Positions 28,545 through 35,885 of a DNA stretch of 64,000 nt are shown one piece after another. The position numbers and the translations under genes were made by a program. The DNA comes from Arthrobacter yangruifuii (GTDB taxonomy: Bacteria; Actinomycetota; Actinomycetes; Actinomycetales; Micrococcaceae), in contig NZ_VTFX01000005.1 in NCBI RefSeq assembly GCF_009192775.1, positions 310,001 to 374,000 of the forward strand. The letters are read 5' to 3'. The notes beneath the pieces were generated by a model. That model saw nothing but the letters and a program-made list of their open reading frames with translations. It was not told where the DNA came from and ran no database searches. The stretch's first letter is position 1. Every line of letters starts with the position of its first letter.

Positions 28545-28620
28545 GCGCAGGAACCCGGACCAGCAGCGGGGGACCCGGACAATAGGCGGGGGACCCGGTG
28601 CCTCGCGCACCAGATCCCCC
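28545..28620. repeat. GGGGGACCCGG short repeats and hairpin
   Basis: Between the csp terminator and the glutaminase stop, GCGGGGGACCCGG occurs twice (near 28566 and 28586). The second copy forms a hairpin at 28588-28620: GGGGGA pairs with TCCCCC and GGTGC with GCACC. It sits where a reverse-strand terminator for the glutaminase gene would be. No T-run. Confidence 0.45.
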
Positions 28621-28641
28621 GGATTCCCGGCGTACCCCGGC

Positions 28642-30456
28642 TTAGTCGTGGATTCGCACTGCTGCCTCGCGCAGGTACTGCTCCACCCGGGCGTACGCAT
28701 CCTGCGTCAGGGCCTTCCACAGGTTCATGCTCAGCACCGGGTCCTGTTCCGCCAGCTCGTCGATGGCGTCCGCCGTTAGCACCTTGACCTGCACCGGCCC
28801 GGACGCCTTTACGGTGGTTTCCTGGCGCCTGTCCTCGCCCATGGCCATTTCGCCGAAGGTCATGCCCGGGCCGAGGGTGGCGAGTTTGACCCTGCTGCCG
28901 TCCGGTCCGGGTATGGACGTCATGATTTGCCCGGAGACGATGAAGAAGACGCCGCCGAACCGCTGGCCCACGCGCCGGACCACGTCGCCGTCGTCGTACG
29001 TCCTGTCCTCCATCATGTCCTGCAGCAGCTGGGCGTCATCGGGATCCAGCGGGCTGAGCGCGGGGGAATCCGCAGGCTCGATGGTGTCCGGCAGGACCAG
29101 TTCGGTGCCGTGGCCTTCCAGCATCCTGTTTTCACACCACTCGATTGCCGCTGACCTGGTGGTGAAGGACGCCGTTTCCCGGCCGAGCTCCTGCAGGGAT
29201 GCGGCGACCGTCCCTTCGAGCTCCACAAACGCCAGCTCCCGCCCGCTCCGGCGGAGCATGTCCTCTGCCTCGGCTATCAGCCTGATGGCGACGTCGGACA
29301 CTTCGTCTACGCTGCGCAGATCGGCAACCACTAGTTCGACGTCGTCGGGAAGCTCCGTCAGCGCACGCACCATGGATTCAGCACCGGCGAAGAGCAGGTC
29401 GCCGTTGAGCTCGATCACCTGCACCCGGTGGCCGTGTTCGGCCAGGATCTCGGCTGCCTCATCCGTGCGCCGGATGCCTGAGGGGGCAGCGGTGATGTCA
29501 TAAATGGCCCGGATGGCGGAGCGGCCCGTCCGCGCGGCGCGCACGAAGTGCAGTCCGAGGTCGTGGGACAGCCGTTGGCTGACCGCCACCCCGCGGACGC
29601 TGTTGCCGTGGGCATCGAGGGGAGGGGAATAGACCGCCAGACCCACCTGCCCGGGCAGGACGGCCAGGATCCCACCGGCCACACCGGACTTGGCGGGCAT
29701 GCCGACGCTGCTGATCCAGGATCCGGCGTCGTCATACATGCCGCAGGTGGTCATCACCGAAAGCACGCGTTCCACTGAAGCGAGGTCAAGGACTTCGTCT
29801 CCGGAAAGGGGATGCCGGCCGCTGTTGGCCAGGGTGGCGGCCATCAGGGCGAGGTCCCGTGCATTGACCATGACGGAGCACTGACGGAAGTAGTCCTTGA
29901 TGATCGGTGCCGGATCGGTTTCGATAATGCCGAAGGAACGCAGGAGGTAACCCAGGGCGGTGTTGCGGTGTCCGGACCTCGCCTCGGAGGTGTAAATGCG
30001 CTGGTTCACATCGAGGTCACGTCCGGCGAAGGCGGAATAGGTATCCAGGATGCGCTTGAAACGGGACCGGCCGCCGGATCCCTTGACCAGTGAGGTGGCG
30101 GTCAGGGCGCCGGCGTTGATCATGGCGTTGGCGGGCCGGCCGGTGCCTTCGGCCAGGGAGATTTCATTGAAGGAATCCCCGGAGGGCTCCACGTCCACTT
30201 TGGCATCCACGGCCTCCATGCCCAGATCGGCCAGGGCCAGCGCGTAGGTGAAGGGCTTGGAGATGGACTGGATACTGAACTCCTCGCGCGTGTCCCCCAC
30301 TTCGTAGACATAACCGTCCGCGGTGGCCAGCGCTATCCCGAAGCAATCCGGGTTGACGTTGGCCATGGCCGGTATGGCGCTGTACGGTTTGCCGTCCTTC
30401 AAACCGGCTAGCTCGGCGTGGATCCTGCGTAGGTAGTTCTCGATCGGGGAGTCCAT
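28642..30456 (-). CDS. glsA: Glutaminase fused to STAS and cyclic-nucleotide-binding domains
   Basis: 604 residues, about twice the length of a plain glutaminase. Residues 1 to about 305 are the serine-dependent beta-lactamase-fold glutaminase (glutamine to glutamate plus ammonia): SISK with Ser64 and Lys67, NAMINAGALTATSL, CSVMVNARDLALMAATLANSG (in short VNARDLALMAATLANSG) and KSGVAGGILAVLPG. About 340-440 is a STAS domain (VIELNGDLLFAGAE, ELVVADLRSVDEVSD). About 465-590 is a cNMP-binding fold (YDDGDVVRRVGQRFGGVFFIVSGQ, in short FFIVSGQI; LGPGMTFGEMAMGEDR). Activity may be gated by a nucleotide and by STAS partners. It lies antisense between the two csp genes. Confidence 0.92.
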   Translation of the reverse strand: MDSPIENYLRRIHAELAGLKDGKPYSAIPAMANVNPDCFGIALATADGYVYEVGDTREEFSIQSISKPFTYALALADLGMEAVDAKVDVEPSGDSFNEISLAEGTGRPANAMINAGALTATSLVKGSGGRSRFKRILDTYSAFAGRDLDVNQRIYTSEARSGHRNTALGYLLRSFGIIETDPAPIIKDYFRQCSVMVNARDLALMAATLANSGRHPLSGDEVLDLASVERVLSVMTTCGMYDDAGSWISSVGMPAKSGVAGGILAVLPGQVGLAVYSPPLDAHGNSVRGVAVSQRLSHDLGLHFVRAARTGRSAIRAIYDITAAPSGIRRTDEAAEILAEHGHRVQVIELNGDLLFAGAESMVRALTELPDDVELVVADLRSVDEVSDVAIRLIAEAEDMLRRSGRELAFVELEGTVAASLQELGRETASFTTRSAAIEWCENRMLEGHGTELVLPDTIEPADSPALSPLDPDDAQLLQDMMEDRTYDDGDVVRRVGQRFGGVFFIVSGQIMTSIPGPDGSRVKLATLGPGMTFGEMAMGEDRRQETTVKASGPVQVKVLTADAIDELAEQDPVLSMNLWKALTQDAYARVEQYLREAAVRIHD

Positions 30457-30483
30457 GCTTCAAGCCTAGGTGCTGCCGGAGGG

Positions 30484-30512
30484 GTGACTCTCCACGGGTC
30501 CCGCGCTATACT
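30484..30512 (+). promoter_or_regulatory. Promoter of the second cold-shock gene
   Basis: -35 GTGACT (30484-30489), 17-base spacer, -10 TATACT (30507-30512). It is in the 27-base-wide zone just upstream of the divergent glutaminase start. Spacing to the conserved leader element equals that of the first csp gene. Confidence 0.65.
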
Positions 30513-30518
30513 TTTTCT

Positions 30519-30664
30519 TGTTGCAGTGTTGTGCAATTTGTACGTTCAAGCGGCGAAACCCAGATCTAGGGCCAGCCGCTTTTTCTGTATTTTGCACAGA
30601 AGGCACGGCAGCGTGAAACTCCCCGAAGGTCGGGGGCAGGTTTCGTTCAGAAGGATGATTAAAA
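30519..30664 (+). promoter_or_regulatory. Long conserved 5' leader of the second cold-shock gene
   Basis: About 146 bases. Same ordered blocks as the first csp leader: TTCAAGCGGCGAAACC at 30545-30560, CTTTTTCTGTA, hairpin CCCCGAAGGTCGGGG (30621-30635), GTTTCG, CAGAAGGA, ATTAAAA. In the hairpin both arms have gained a base pair relative to the other copy, which supports selection on structure. Confidence 0.6.
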
Positions 30665-30868
30665 ATGGCAACAGGTACCGTGAAATGGTTCAACGCTGAA
30701 AAGGGCTTCGGCTTCATCGAGCCCGATGATGGCAGCGCTGATGTTTTCGCCCACTACTCCGCTATCAACTCCAGTGGCTACCGGTCTCTTGAAGAGAACC
30801 AGAAGGTCACGTTCGACACCGAGCAGGGCCCCAAGGGTCCCCAGGCGGTTAACATCCAGGCTGTCTAA
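30665..30868 (+). CDS. Cold-shock protein (CspA family), second copy
   Basis: 67 residues with RNP1 KGFGFIEP and RNP2 DVFAHYSAI. By my reading it differs from the first csp product by S11A, N37S, K40R, D43E, S49T, S62V and L67V. The same ribosome-binding GAAGGA precedes it. The pair looks like a duplication that also copied the leader and the terminator, with the glutaminase gene now in between on the other strand. Confidence 0.95.
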   Translation: MATGTVKWFNAEKGFGFIEPDDGSADVFAHYSAINSSGYRSLEENQKVTFDTEQGPKGPQAVNIQAV

Positions 30869-30909
30869 CTAGACATTATGGTCCGTTTCACGGGCCGGCT
30901 TGAATCAGG

Positions 30910-30938
30910 AGCAGGACGGGATTAATTCCCGTCCTGCT
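30910..30938. terminator. Terminator of the second cold-shock gene
   Basis: Arms AGCAGGACGGGA and its complement (12 pairs) around a 5-base AT loop, then TTTGTTTT. The stop codon of the convergent GntR gene (30922-30924) lies inside the hairpin loop. Confidence 0.85.
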
Positions 30939-31725
30939 TTTGTTTTGCCCGCGTATTCATCTCCGTGCTTTCCGGCGCTGAACGCCGAAGTGCGTTATCC
31001 AGCATCTCCAAATCAATGCGGGCATGCATGCGACCAAGATCACCGGCTTCGGCGGACCGCTGCCCGGTGATAGCGGCGATGAGCTTCTCATGATCGCGCA
31101 AGGCGCGTTCCTCCATCCGGCGCATTCCCTCGGCATCGCCCCAGGGATGCCGGGGTGCCGAGATGCTGACCCGGGCCTCGAGATCGAGCAGGAGCGCGGA
31201 CAGCGTGTGGTTGTGCGCCGCGGCGCCGATGGCCAGGTGGAGTAGTTCATCGGCAATCTGCGATTCCGATCCCGAGGCCGCCCGGCGGAAAGCCTCAAGA
31301 CATTGCTCCAGCACCGCTATGTCATCCTCGGAGCGGTTTTCTGCGGCCGCGCGGCACACGGCGCCCTGCAGGTGGGCAATGGCTTCGGACGTGTCCTTAA
31401 GTACCTCCCACCGGCTGCCCAGGACGCGGTGGACGGCCGGGTGGGCGGAGTTCCCCGCCGCTGCCGGCAGGGAACTCTGTACAAAAGACCCCCCGCCCCG
31501 GCCCCGCTGGGTCCGCAGCAGCCCCTCCCGCACCAGCCGGGAAATTGCAGCGCGGACCGTCATCCGTCCCACCCGCAGGGACGCCGCCAGGTCCCGCTCC
31601 GAAGGGAGCCTGGAACCGGGCAGATACTCGCCCACGGCTATCGCGGTGATGAGCCGGTCGGCTATGTCGTCCACGCGTGAGGAAATCTCGAGCGGGGTGT
31701 CGAGACCACCGACGCTGCCTTCCAT
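30922..31725 (-). CDS. GntR-family transcriptional regulator (FadR-like)
   Basis: 267 residues. Winged HTH in about residues 12-80: RLITAIAVGEYLPGSRLPSERDLAASLRVGRMTVRAAISR (in short LPSERDLAASLRVGRMTVRAAI) and LLRTQRGRGGGSFV. The helical ligand domain follows (LLHLAIGAAAHNHTLSALL, RDHEKLIAAI). The ATG at 31725 has AGGAGG upstream. It diverges from the APC permease-acetamidase operon and very probably controls it. Its 3' end, coding for KQKQDGN, overlaps the csp terminator. Confidence 0.88.
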   Translation of the reverse strand: MEGSVGGLDTPLEISSRVDDIADRLITAIAVGEYLPGSRLPSERDLAASLRVGRMTVRAAISRLVREGLLRTQRGRGGGSFVQSSLPAAAGNSAHPAVHRVLGSRWEVLKDTSEAIAHLQGAVCRAAAENRSEDDIAVLEQCLEAFRRAASGSESQIADELLHLAIGAAAHNHTLSALLLDLEARVSISAPRHPWGDAEGMRRMEERALRDHEKLIAAITGQRSAEAGDLGRMHARIDLEMLDNALRRSAPESTEMNTRAKQKQDGN

Positions 31726-31774
31726 GACCGTCCTCCTGGTTCCGCCGCGGCGGGGTCTGCGATGACCGGAGCGG

Positions 31775-31784
31775 TGCCGGCACG
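31775..31784. promoter_or_regulatory. Short palindrome GTGCCGGCAC
   Basis: Perfect 10-base palindrome in the divergent GntR/permease gap. It shares the CCGGCAC half with the larger palindrome 80 bases away, so the two may be paired operator sites. Confidence 0.3.
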
Positions 31785-31810
31785 TAACAAACATTCTAAT
31801 GAGGTTATTG

Positions 31811-31827
31811 GTCTTGTTTGGAGACCT
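31811..31827. promoter_or_regulatory. Inverted repeat GGTCT-N7-AGACC
   Basis: 5-base arms with a 7-base spacer in the middle of the divergent gap, within the AT-rich stretch where the permease promoter should be. GntR/FadR operators often have GGT/ACC ends. Tentative. Confidence 0.3.
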
Positions 31828-31856
31828 TTTCTCCGCAATGATGACTTCGCCGGACC

Positions 31857-31875
31857 CGGCACGGACCGTGCCGGC
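31857..31875. promoter_or_regulatory. 19-base palindrome upstream of the amide operon
   Basis: CCGGCACGG-A-CCGTGCCGG, perfect 9-base arms around one base, ending 43 bases before the permease ATG. It could be an operator for the divergent GntR protein or a leader hairpin. Confidence 0.45.
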
Positions 31876-31918
31876 GGGCGCCCTGCAGTAGAAACCCCCT
31901 TAACGAAAGTGCGAAGCC

Positions 31919-33343
31919 ATGAACCGATCCGCCGGCTCCGAGGAGCGGGATGCCCAGCAGGAGCTGGAATCCCTCGGCTATAAACAGGAACTGCGACGCT
32001 CGGTCTCGACAGCCGATCTTCTGATTTACGGCTTGATCTTTATGCTGCCCATCGCTCCCTGGGCGATTTTCGGAACGGTCTACAACGCGTCCGAGGGCAT
32101 GGTGCCGCTGGTCTACCTCATTGGGCTGATCGCGATGATCTTCACCGCCCTCGCCTACGCCCAAATGGCCAAGTCCATTCCGCTGGCCGGCTCCGTTTTC
32201 TCGTATGTGGGACGCGGCATCCATCCCAACGCCGGGTTCTTCGCCGGCTGGGCCATCCTGCTGGATTACCTCCTTGTCCCCACACTGCTCTATGTCTTCG
32301 CCGCGGAGTCGATGGTGGGGATCTTCCCGGGAACGCCGCGCTGGCTGTGGGCGCTGATCTTCGTGGCCATCAATACGGTGATCAATCTTTCCGGCGTCAG
32401 CTCCATCAAGATCATGAACCGCGTCTTCCTTGCCGTGGAACTGGCCTTCATCGTGATCTTCGTGGTCATCGCCGTCACGGCCCTCAACAACGGCACCGTT
32501 CCCGGCGCCGAGCTGACCATGCAGCCGCTCTGGGATCCGGAGAAGGTGTCCGGACCGCTGATCGCCTCCGCGCTGTCCATTGCCGTTCTGAGCTTCCTCG
32601 GGTTTGACGGCATCTCCACCATGAGCGAGGAATCCACCGGCGGCCGCAACTCTGCAGGAAAGGCCATGGTCGGGGCCCTGCTCATTGTCGCTTCGTGTTT
32701 CATCCTGCAGACCTGGCTGGCCAGCGCCCTGGCCGGCGGCCGGGATTCATTCAGCGATGACGAAGTAGGCAATGCGTTCTTCACCGTGGTGGAGGCCGCT
32801 TCCAGCAGTGGCTGGGCAACGGCATTCTTTGCAGTCAACGTGGTGGCCGTCGGTATTGCCAACGCGATGGCCGCCCAGGCTGCAACGTCCCGCCTTTTGT
32901 ACTCGATGAGCCGGGACCGTCAGCTGCCTGCTTTCCTGAACCGGATCAACGGGCGCCAGGTGCCGCAGAACGCCATCCTGCTGGTGTCCGGTATTTCCGC
33001 CGTGCTGGTCCTGTTCTTCGTGGGCCAGATCGACCTCATCTCCTCCCTGGTGAACTTCGGTGCACTGTTCGGCTTCATGCTGCTGCACCTGTCCGTCGTC
33101 GTGCTCTACGTTGTGCGCCGCAAGTCCCGCAACTACCTGCTTCACCTGGCGGTTCCGGTGACCGGGTTCCTGGTGATCGGCTACGTCCTGTTCAACGCAA
33201 ACACGGAGGCCAAGGTGGGCGGCCTGGTGTGGCTGGCCATCGGCGCCTGCGTTTTCCTTTATTACCGCGCCACCGGGCGCAAGACCGAATTGTCGGCGGA
33301 GGATTCCGAGCTGGCCGACCTTGCAGAAGACCGAAAGGCATAA
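31919..33343 (+). CDS. APC-superfamily amino-acid/amide permease
   Basis: 474 residues, about 12 hydrophobic segments. TADLLIYGLIFMLPIAPWAIFG at the first helix, GSVFSYVGRGIHPNAGFFAGW in helix 3, SFLGFDGISTMSEE (the conserved APC helix-6/7 element) and ATSRLLYSMSRDRQLPAFL. It imports an amino acid, amine or amide. Acetamidase/formamidase follows after 4 bases, so the cargo is plausibly a small amide or an amino compound that yields one. A divergent GntR gene probably regulates it. Confidence 0.88.
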   Translation: MNRSAGSEERDAQQELESLGYKQELRRSVSTADLLIYGLIFMLPIAPWAIFGTVYNASEGMVPLVYLIGLIAMIFTALAYAQMAKSIPLAGSVFSYVGRGIHPNAGFFAGWAILLDYLLVPTLLYVFAAESMVGIFPGTPRWLWALIFVAINTVINLSGVSSIKIMNRVFLAVELAFIVIFVVIAVTALNNGTVPGAELTMQPLWDPEKVSGPLIASALSIAVLSFLGFDGISTMSEESTGGRNSAGKAMVGALLIVASCFILQTWLASALAGGRDSFSDDEVGNAFFTVVEAASSSGWATAFFAVNVVAVGIANAMAAQAATSRLLYSMSRDRQLPAFLNRINGRQVPQNAILLVSGISAVLVLFFVGQIDLISSLVNFGALFGFMLLHLSVVVLYVVRRKSRNYLLHLAVPVTGFLVIGYVLFNANTEAKVGGLVWLAIGACVFLYYRATGRKTELSAEDSELADLAEDRKA

Positions 33344-33347
33344 CACC

Positions 33348-34280
33348 ATGGACCATTTTCTGGACAAGAGCCACGGCAGGTTCGGCTTCTCCGCGAATGA
33401 AACCCCGGCCCTGAAAATCTCTCCGGGCACCGGGGAAACCATCGGTTTCGAAACCAGCGACGAGGTGTACGCCCAGCTGCATGAATTCCGCGACATGGAG
33501 AAGCTCACCGTCGGCATCAACCCGGTCACCGGGCCGGTGTACGTCGAGGGGGCGCAGCCCGGCGACGCCCTGGCTGTCACCATCCACGAGATCCGGCTCA
33601 AGGACCGCGGCTGGTCCGTCAGCCTTCCGGGCTCCGGGGCACTTCAGCACGTTATGGGCCAGGAGATGTTCACCCGGCGCGTCCCGATTGACGACGACGG
33701 CGTGCACGTCACCAGCCGCCACACCTTCGCGCCCAGTCCGATGATCGGTTGCATCGGCACGGCTCCGGCCGAGGGGAGCAACTCGACGATCATGCCGTCG
33801 ACGCCGCAGGGCGGCAATATGGACCTGGTCCAGTGCCGTCCCGGATCCACGGTGTACCTGCCCGTCATGGTTGAGGGCGCCTACCTGTCAATCGGCGATA
33901 TCCACGCCATCATGGCTGAAGGTGAATCATCCTTCGTCGCCATCGAAGCCGAAGGCATTGCCGTGGTGAGCGTGGACGTGGTGAAGGGGATGGCCCTGCG
34001 GGCTCCACGGGTTGAAACCGCGGATGAATGGATCTTCGTCGGACTGGGGAATCCGGTGCAGGAGAGCATTACCCGCGGGTATGAGGACATGTTCGCGTTC
34101 CTCGTGGACGGGCACGGCTGGGACCGCGGGGACGCCTATGCGGTGATGAGCGCCGTCGGGCACTCCCAGCTGGGAGGTCCCACCGGATCCGCCGATCCGG
34201 ACCCGCTGCACCCCTTTAGCGCGGTGGGAGCGGTGACGATCCACCGCCTCCCCAAGGCGGTGCTGGCCTCCGGGGACTGA
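33348..34280 (+). CDS. Acetamidase/formamidase family protein (FmdA/AmdA)
   Basis: 310 residues. Family segments: VYVEGAQPGDALAVTIHEI, RHTFAPSPMIGCIGTAPAEG, TPQGGNMDLVQCRPGSTVYLPV, GAYLSIGDIHAIMAEGE and the C-terminal GDAYAVMSAVGHSQLGG. It hydrolyses formamide, acetamide or related amides to ammonia and the acid in the cytoplasm. The ATG at 33348 lies 4 bases after the permease stop, so the two are one operon, giving an import-plus-hydrolysis unit for nitrogen. Confidence 0.9.
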   Translation: MDHFLDKSHGRFGFSANETPALKISPGTGETIGFETSDEVYAQLHEFRDMEKLTVGINPVTGPVYVEGAQPGDALAVTIHEIRLKDRGWSVSLPGSGALQHVMGQEMFTRRVPIDDDGVHVTSRHTFAPSPMIGCIGTAPAEGSNSTIMPSTPQGGNMDLVQCRPGSTVYLPVMVEGAYLSIGDIHAIMAEGESSFVAIEAEGIAVVSVDVVKGMALRAPRVETADEWIFVGLGNPVQESITRGYEDMFAFLVDGHGWDRGDAYAVMSAVGHSQLGGPTGSADPDPLHPFSAVGAVTIHRLPKAVLASGD

Positions 34281-34403
34281 CTGGGTCCCGGCGCCCGGGG
34301 TGGGCCATCCACCCGGGCGCCGGTTACACCCGTGTCCGAAGGCGGGGTGGGATGCGAAGATGGCCGGGCCCGGACCTCCGCACCCAAGTAAAGGAACTGT
34401 CAC

Positions 34404-35702
34404 ATGGCCGCTGACACCCCTCCGAAGAGACCCCTGAACCACGCCGATGCCGTGGACGACGACGGCGGATCGGAAGCCAAATGGAAGATCGTCGGTCCCG
34501 GGCTGGTGGTCGCCGCCACCGGGGTCGGTGCCGCAGATATGGTGGCCACGCTGGTGGCCGGGTCCCGTTACGGGTACGCATTGCTCTGGGCCGTGATCCT
34601 GGGCGTGGTCCTGAAAATCATCCTGGTGGAAGGAGCCGGCCGTTTCACCCTGGCCACCGGCCTGACCATCTTCGAAGGCTGGCGTTCCCTGGGGAAATGG
34701 ACCACCTGGTACTTCGGTCCCTACATCATGATCTGGGGCTTCATCTACGGAGCCACGGCCATGTCCTCCGCCGCCTTGCCGCTGGCGGCGGTCTTCCCGG
34801 TCCTTCCGCTCACGGCCTGGGCCGTCCTCATGGGCCTGGCCGGCTTCGTGATGGTCTGGTTCGGCAGATATGCCACCTTCGAGAAGATCACCGCGGTGCT
34901 CGTCGGCCTGATGTTCGTCACCGTGGTGGGGCTGGCTGTGATCGCCGTACCCAACATTCCGGCAATGTTCGTGGGCCTGATTCCGATGATCCCCGCGGGC
35001 GGAGTGTTTTACACGTTGGCTCTCGCCGGGGGCGTGGGCGGCACCATCACCCTCGCCGCCTACGGATACTGGCTGCGTGAAAAGGGCTGGTACACGCCTA
35101 AGTGGATGCGGGTCATGCGCATTGACAATTCCATGGCCTATGTCATGACCGGCATCTTCGTGGTGGCGATGCTTATTGTCGGTGCCGAAGTGGTCCGCGC
35201 GGCAGGCGTGTCCCTCGCCAGCGGTGACGAGGGGCTGCTGGATCTTTATGACGTATTGAAGGCCAGATACGGAGACGTGGTGGGCACCGGGTTCCTGATC
35301 GGGTTCTGGGCTGCATCCTTCTCCTCGATCATCGGGGTGTGGAACGGTGTCTCCCTGATGTTCGCCGACTTCTGGGGGAACATCCGGGGCAAGGCATCCG
35401 GCCACCCGGACACCCGCATCGGCGGAAAATACTTCCGCTTCTACGTCCTCTGGCTGACCTTCCCGCCGATGATCCTCTTCCAGCTCGGACAGCCGATCGG
35501 CCTCATCCTTGCCTACGGTGTGCTCGGTTCGCTGTTCATGCCCTTCCTCGCGGTGACCCTGCTGGGACTCCTCAACGGCCGACGGATTCCGAAGCAGTGG
35601 GCCAACAAGCTGCATACCAATCTTGCCCTCGGATTCACCGCACTGCTGTTCATTGCCCTCGGCGTCCAGCAGCTGTGGGACAACATTGCCAAGGTGCTCT
35701 AG
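34404..35702 (+). CDS. Nramp-related transporter lacking canonical metal motifs
   Basis: 432 residues, about 11 hydrophobic segments. Family framework: WKIVGPGLVVAATGVGAADM, VAGSRYGYALLWAVILG, LATGLTIFEG and the helix-6 region IPAGGVFYTLALAGGVGG. The helix-1 DPGN metal motif is replaced by GAAD-like residues, and helix 6 has no MPH. So it should not be called a Mn2+/Fe2+ transporter. It may carry another cation or an organic substrate. It follows the acetamidase gene by 123 bases on the same strand; whether it belongs to that operon is unclear. Confidence 0.82.
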   Translation: MAADTPPKRPLNHADAVDDDGGSEAKWKIVGPGLVVAATGVGAADMVATLVAGSRYGYALLWAVILGVVLKIILVEGAGRFTLATGLTIFEGWRSLGKWTTWYFGPYIMIWGFIYGATAMSSAALPLAAVFPVLPLTAWAVLMGLAGFVMVWFGRYATFEKITAVLVGLMFVTVVGLAVIAVPNIPAMFVGLIPMIPAGGVFYTLALAGGVGGTITLAAYGYWLREKGWYTPKWMRVMRIDNSMAYVMTGIFVVAMLIVGAEVVRAAGVSLASGDEGLLDLYDVLKARYGDVVGTGFLIGFWAASFSSIIGVWNGVSLMFADFWGNIRGKASGHPDTRIGGKYFRFYVLWLTFPPMILFQLGQPIGLILAYGVLGSLFMPFLAVTLLGLLNGRRIPKQWANKLHTNLALGFTALLFIALGVQQLWDNIAKVL

Positions 35703-35739
35703 GGGCACGGAACAGCCGGGATGCCTGCCGGGAAATCTG

Positions 35740-35761
35740 CCGCCGCCGTCCCCGGCGGCGG
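35740..35761 (+). terminator. Possible terminator after the Nramp-like gene
   Basis: CCGCCGCCG / CGGCGGCGG hairpin with a TCCC loop, 37 bases after the stop. Followed only by GACAGTTTA, so termination strength is uncertain. Confidence 0.5.
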
Positions 35762-35885
35762 GACAGTTTAGCGCAGCGGCGGGGCCTGCACGAGGGGTAA
35801 ACCAGAGTAAAAGAAAAGTCGTTACGGGCCATCTACGCAGCGATTCTCCTCAGCTACGCTATTAGCGGCGAGAGAAGGTTGCAGG

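Noticed and set aside
33927-35708. 593-codon open frame antisense to the Nramp-like gene
   Set aside because: Its composition (His, Gln, Gly, Asp rich) is the reverse-frame shadow of a high-GC membrane-protein gene. The sense strand has a recognisable family and a start site.
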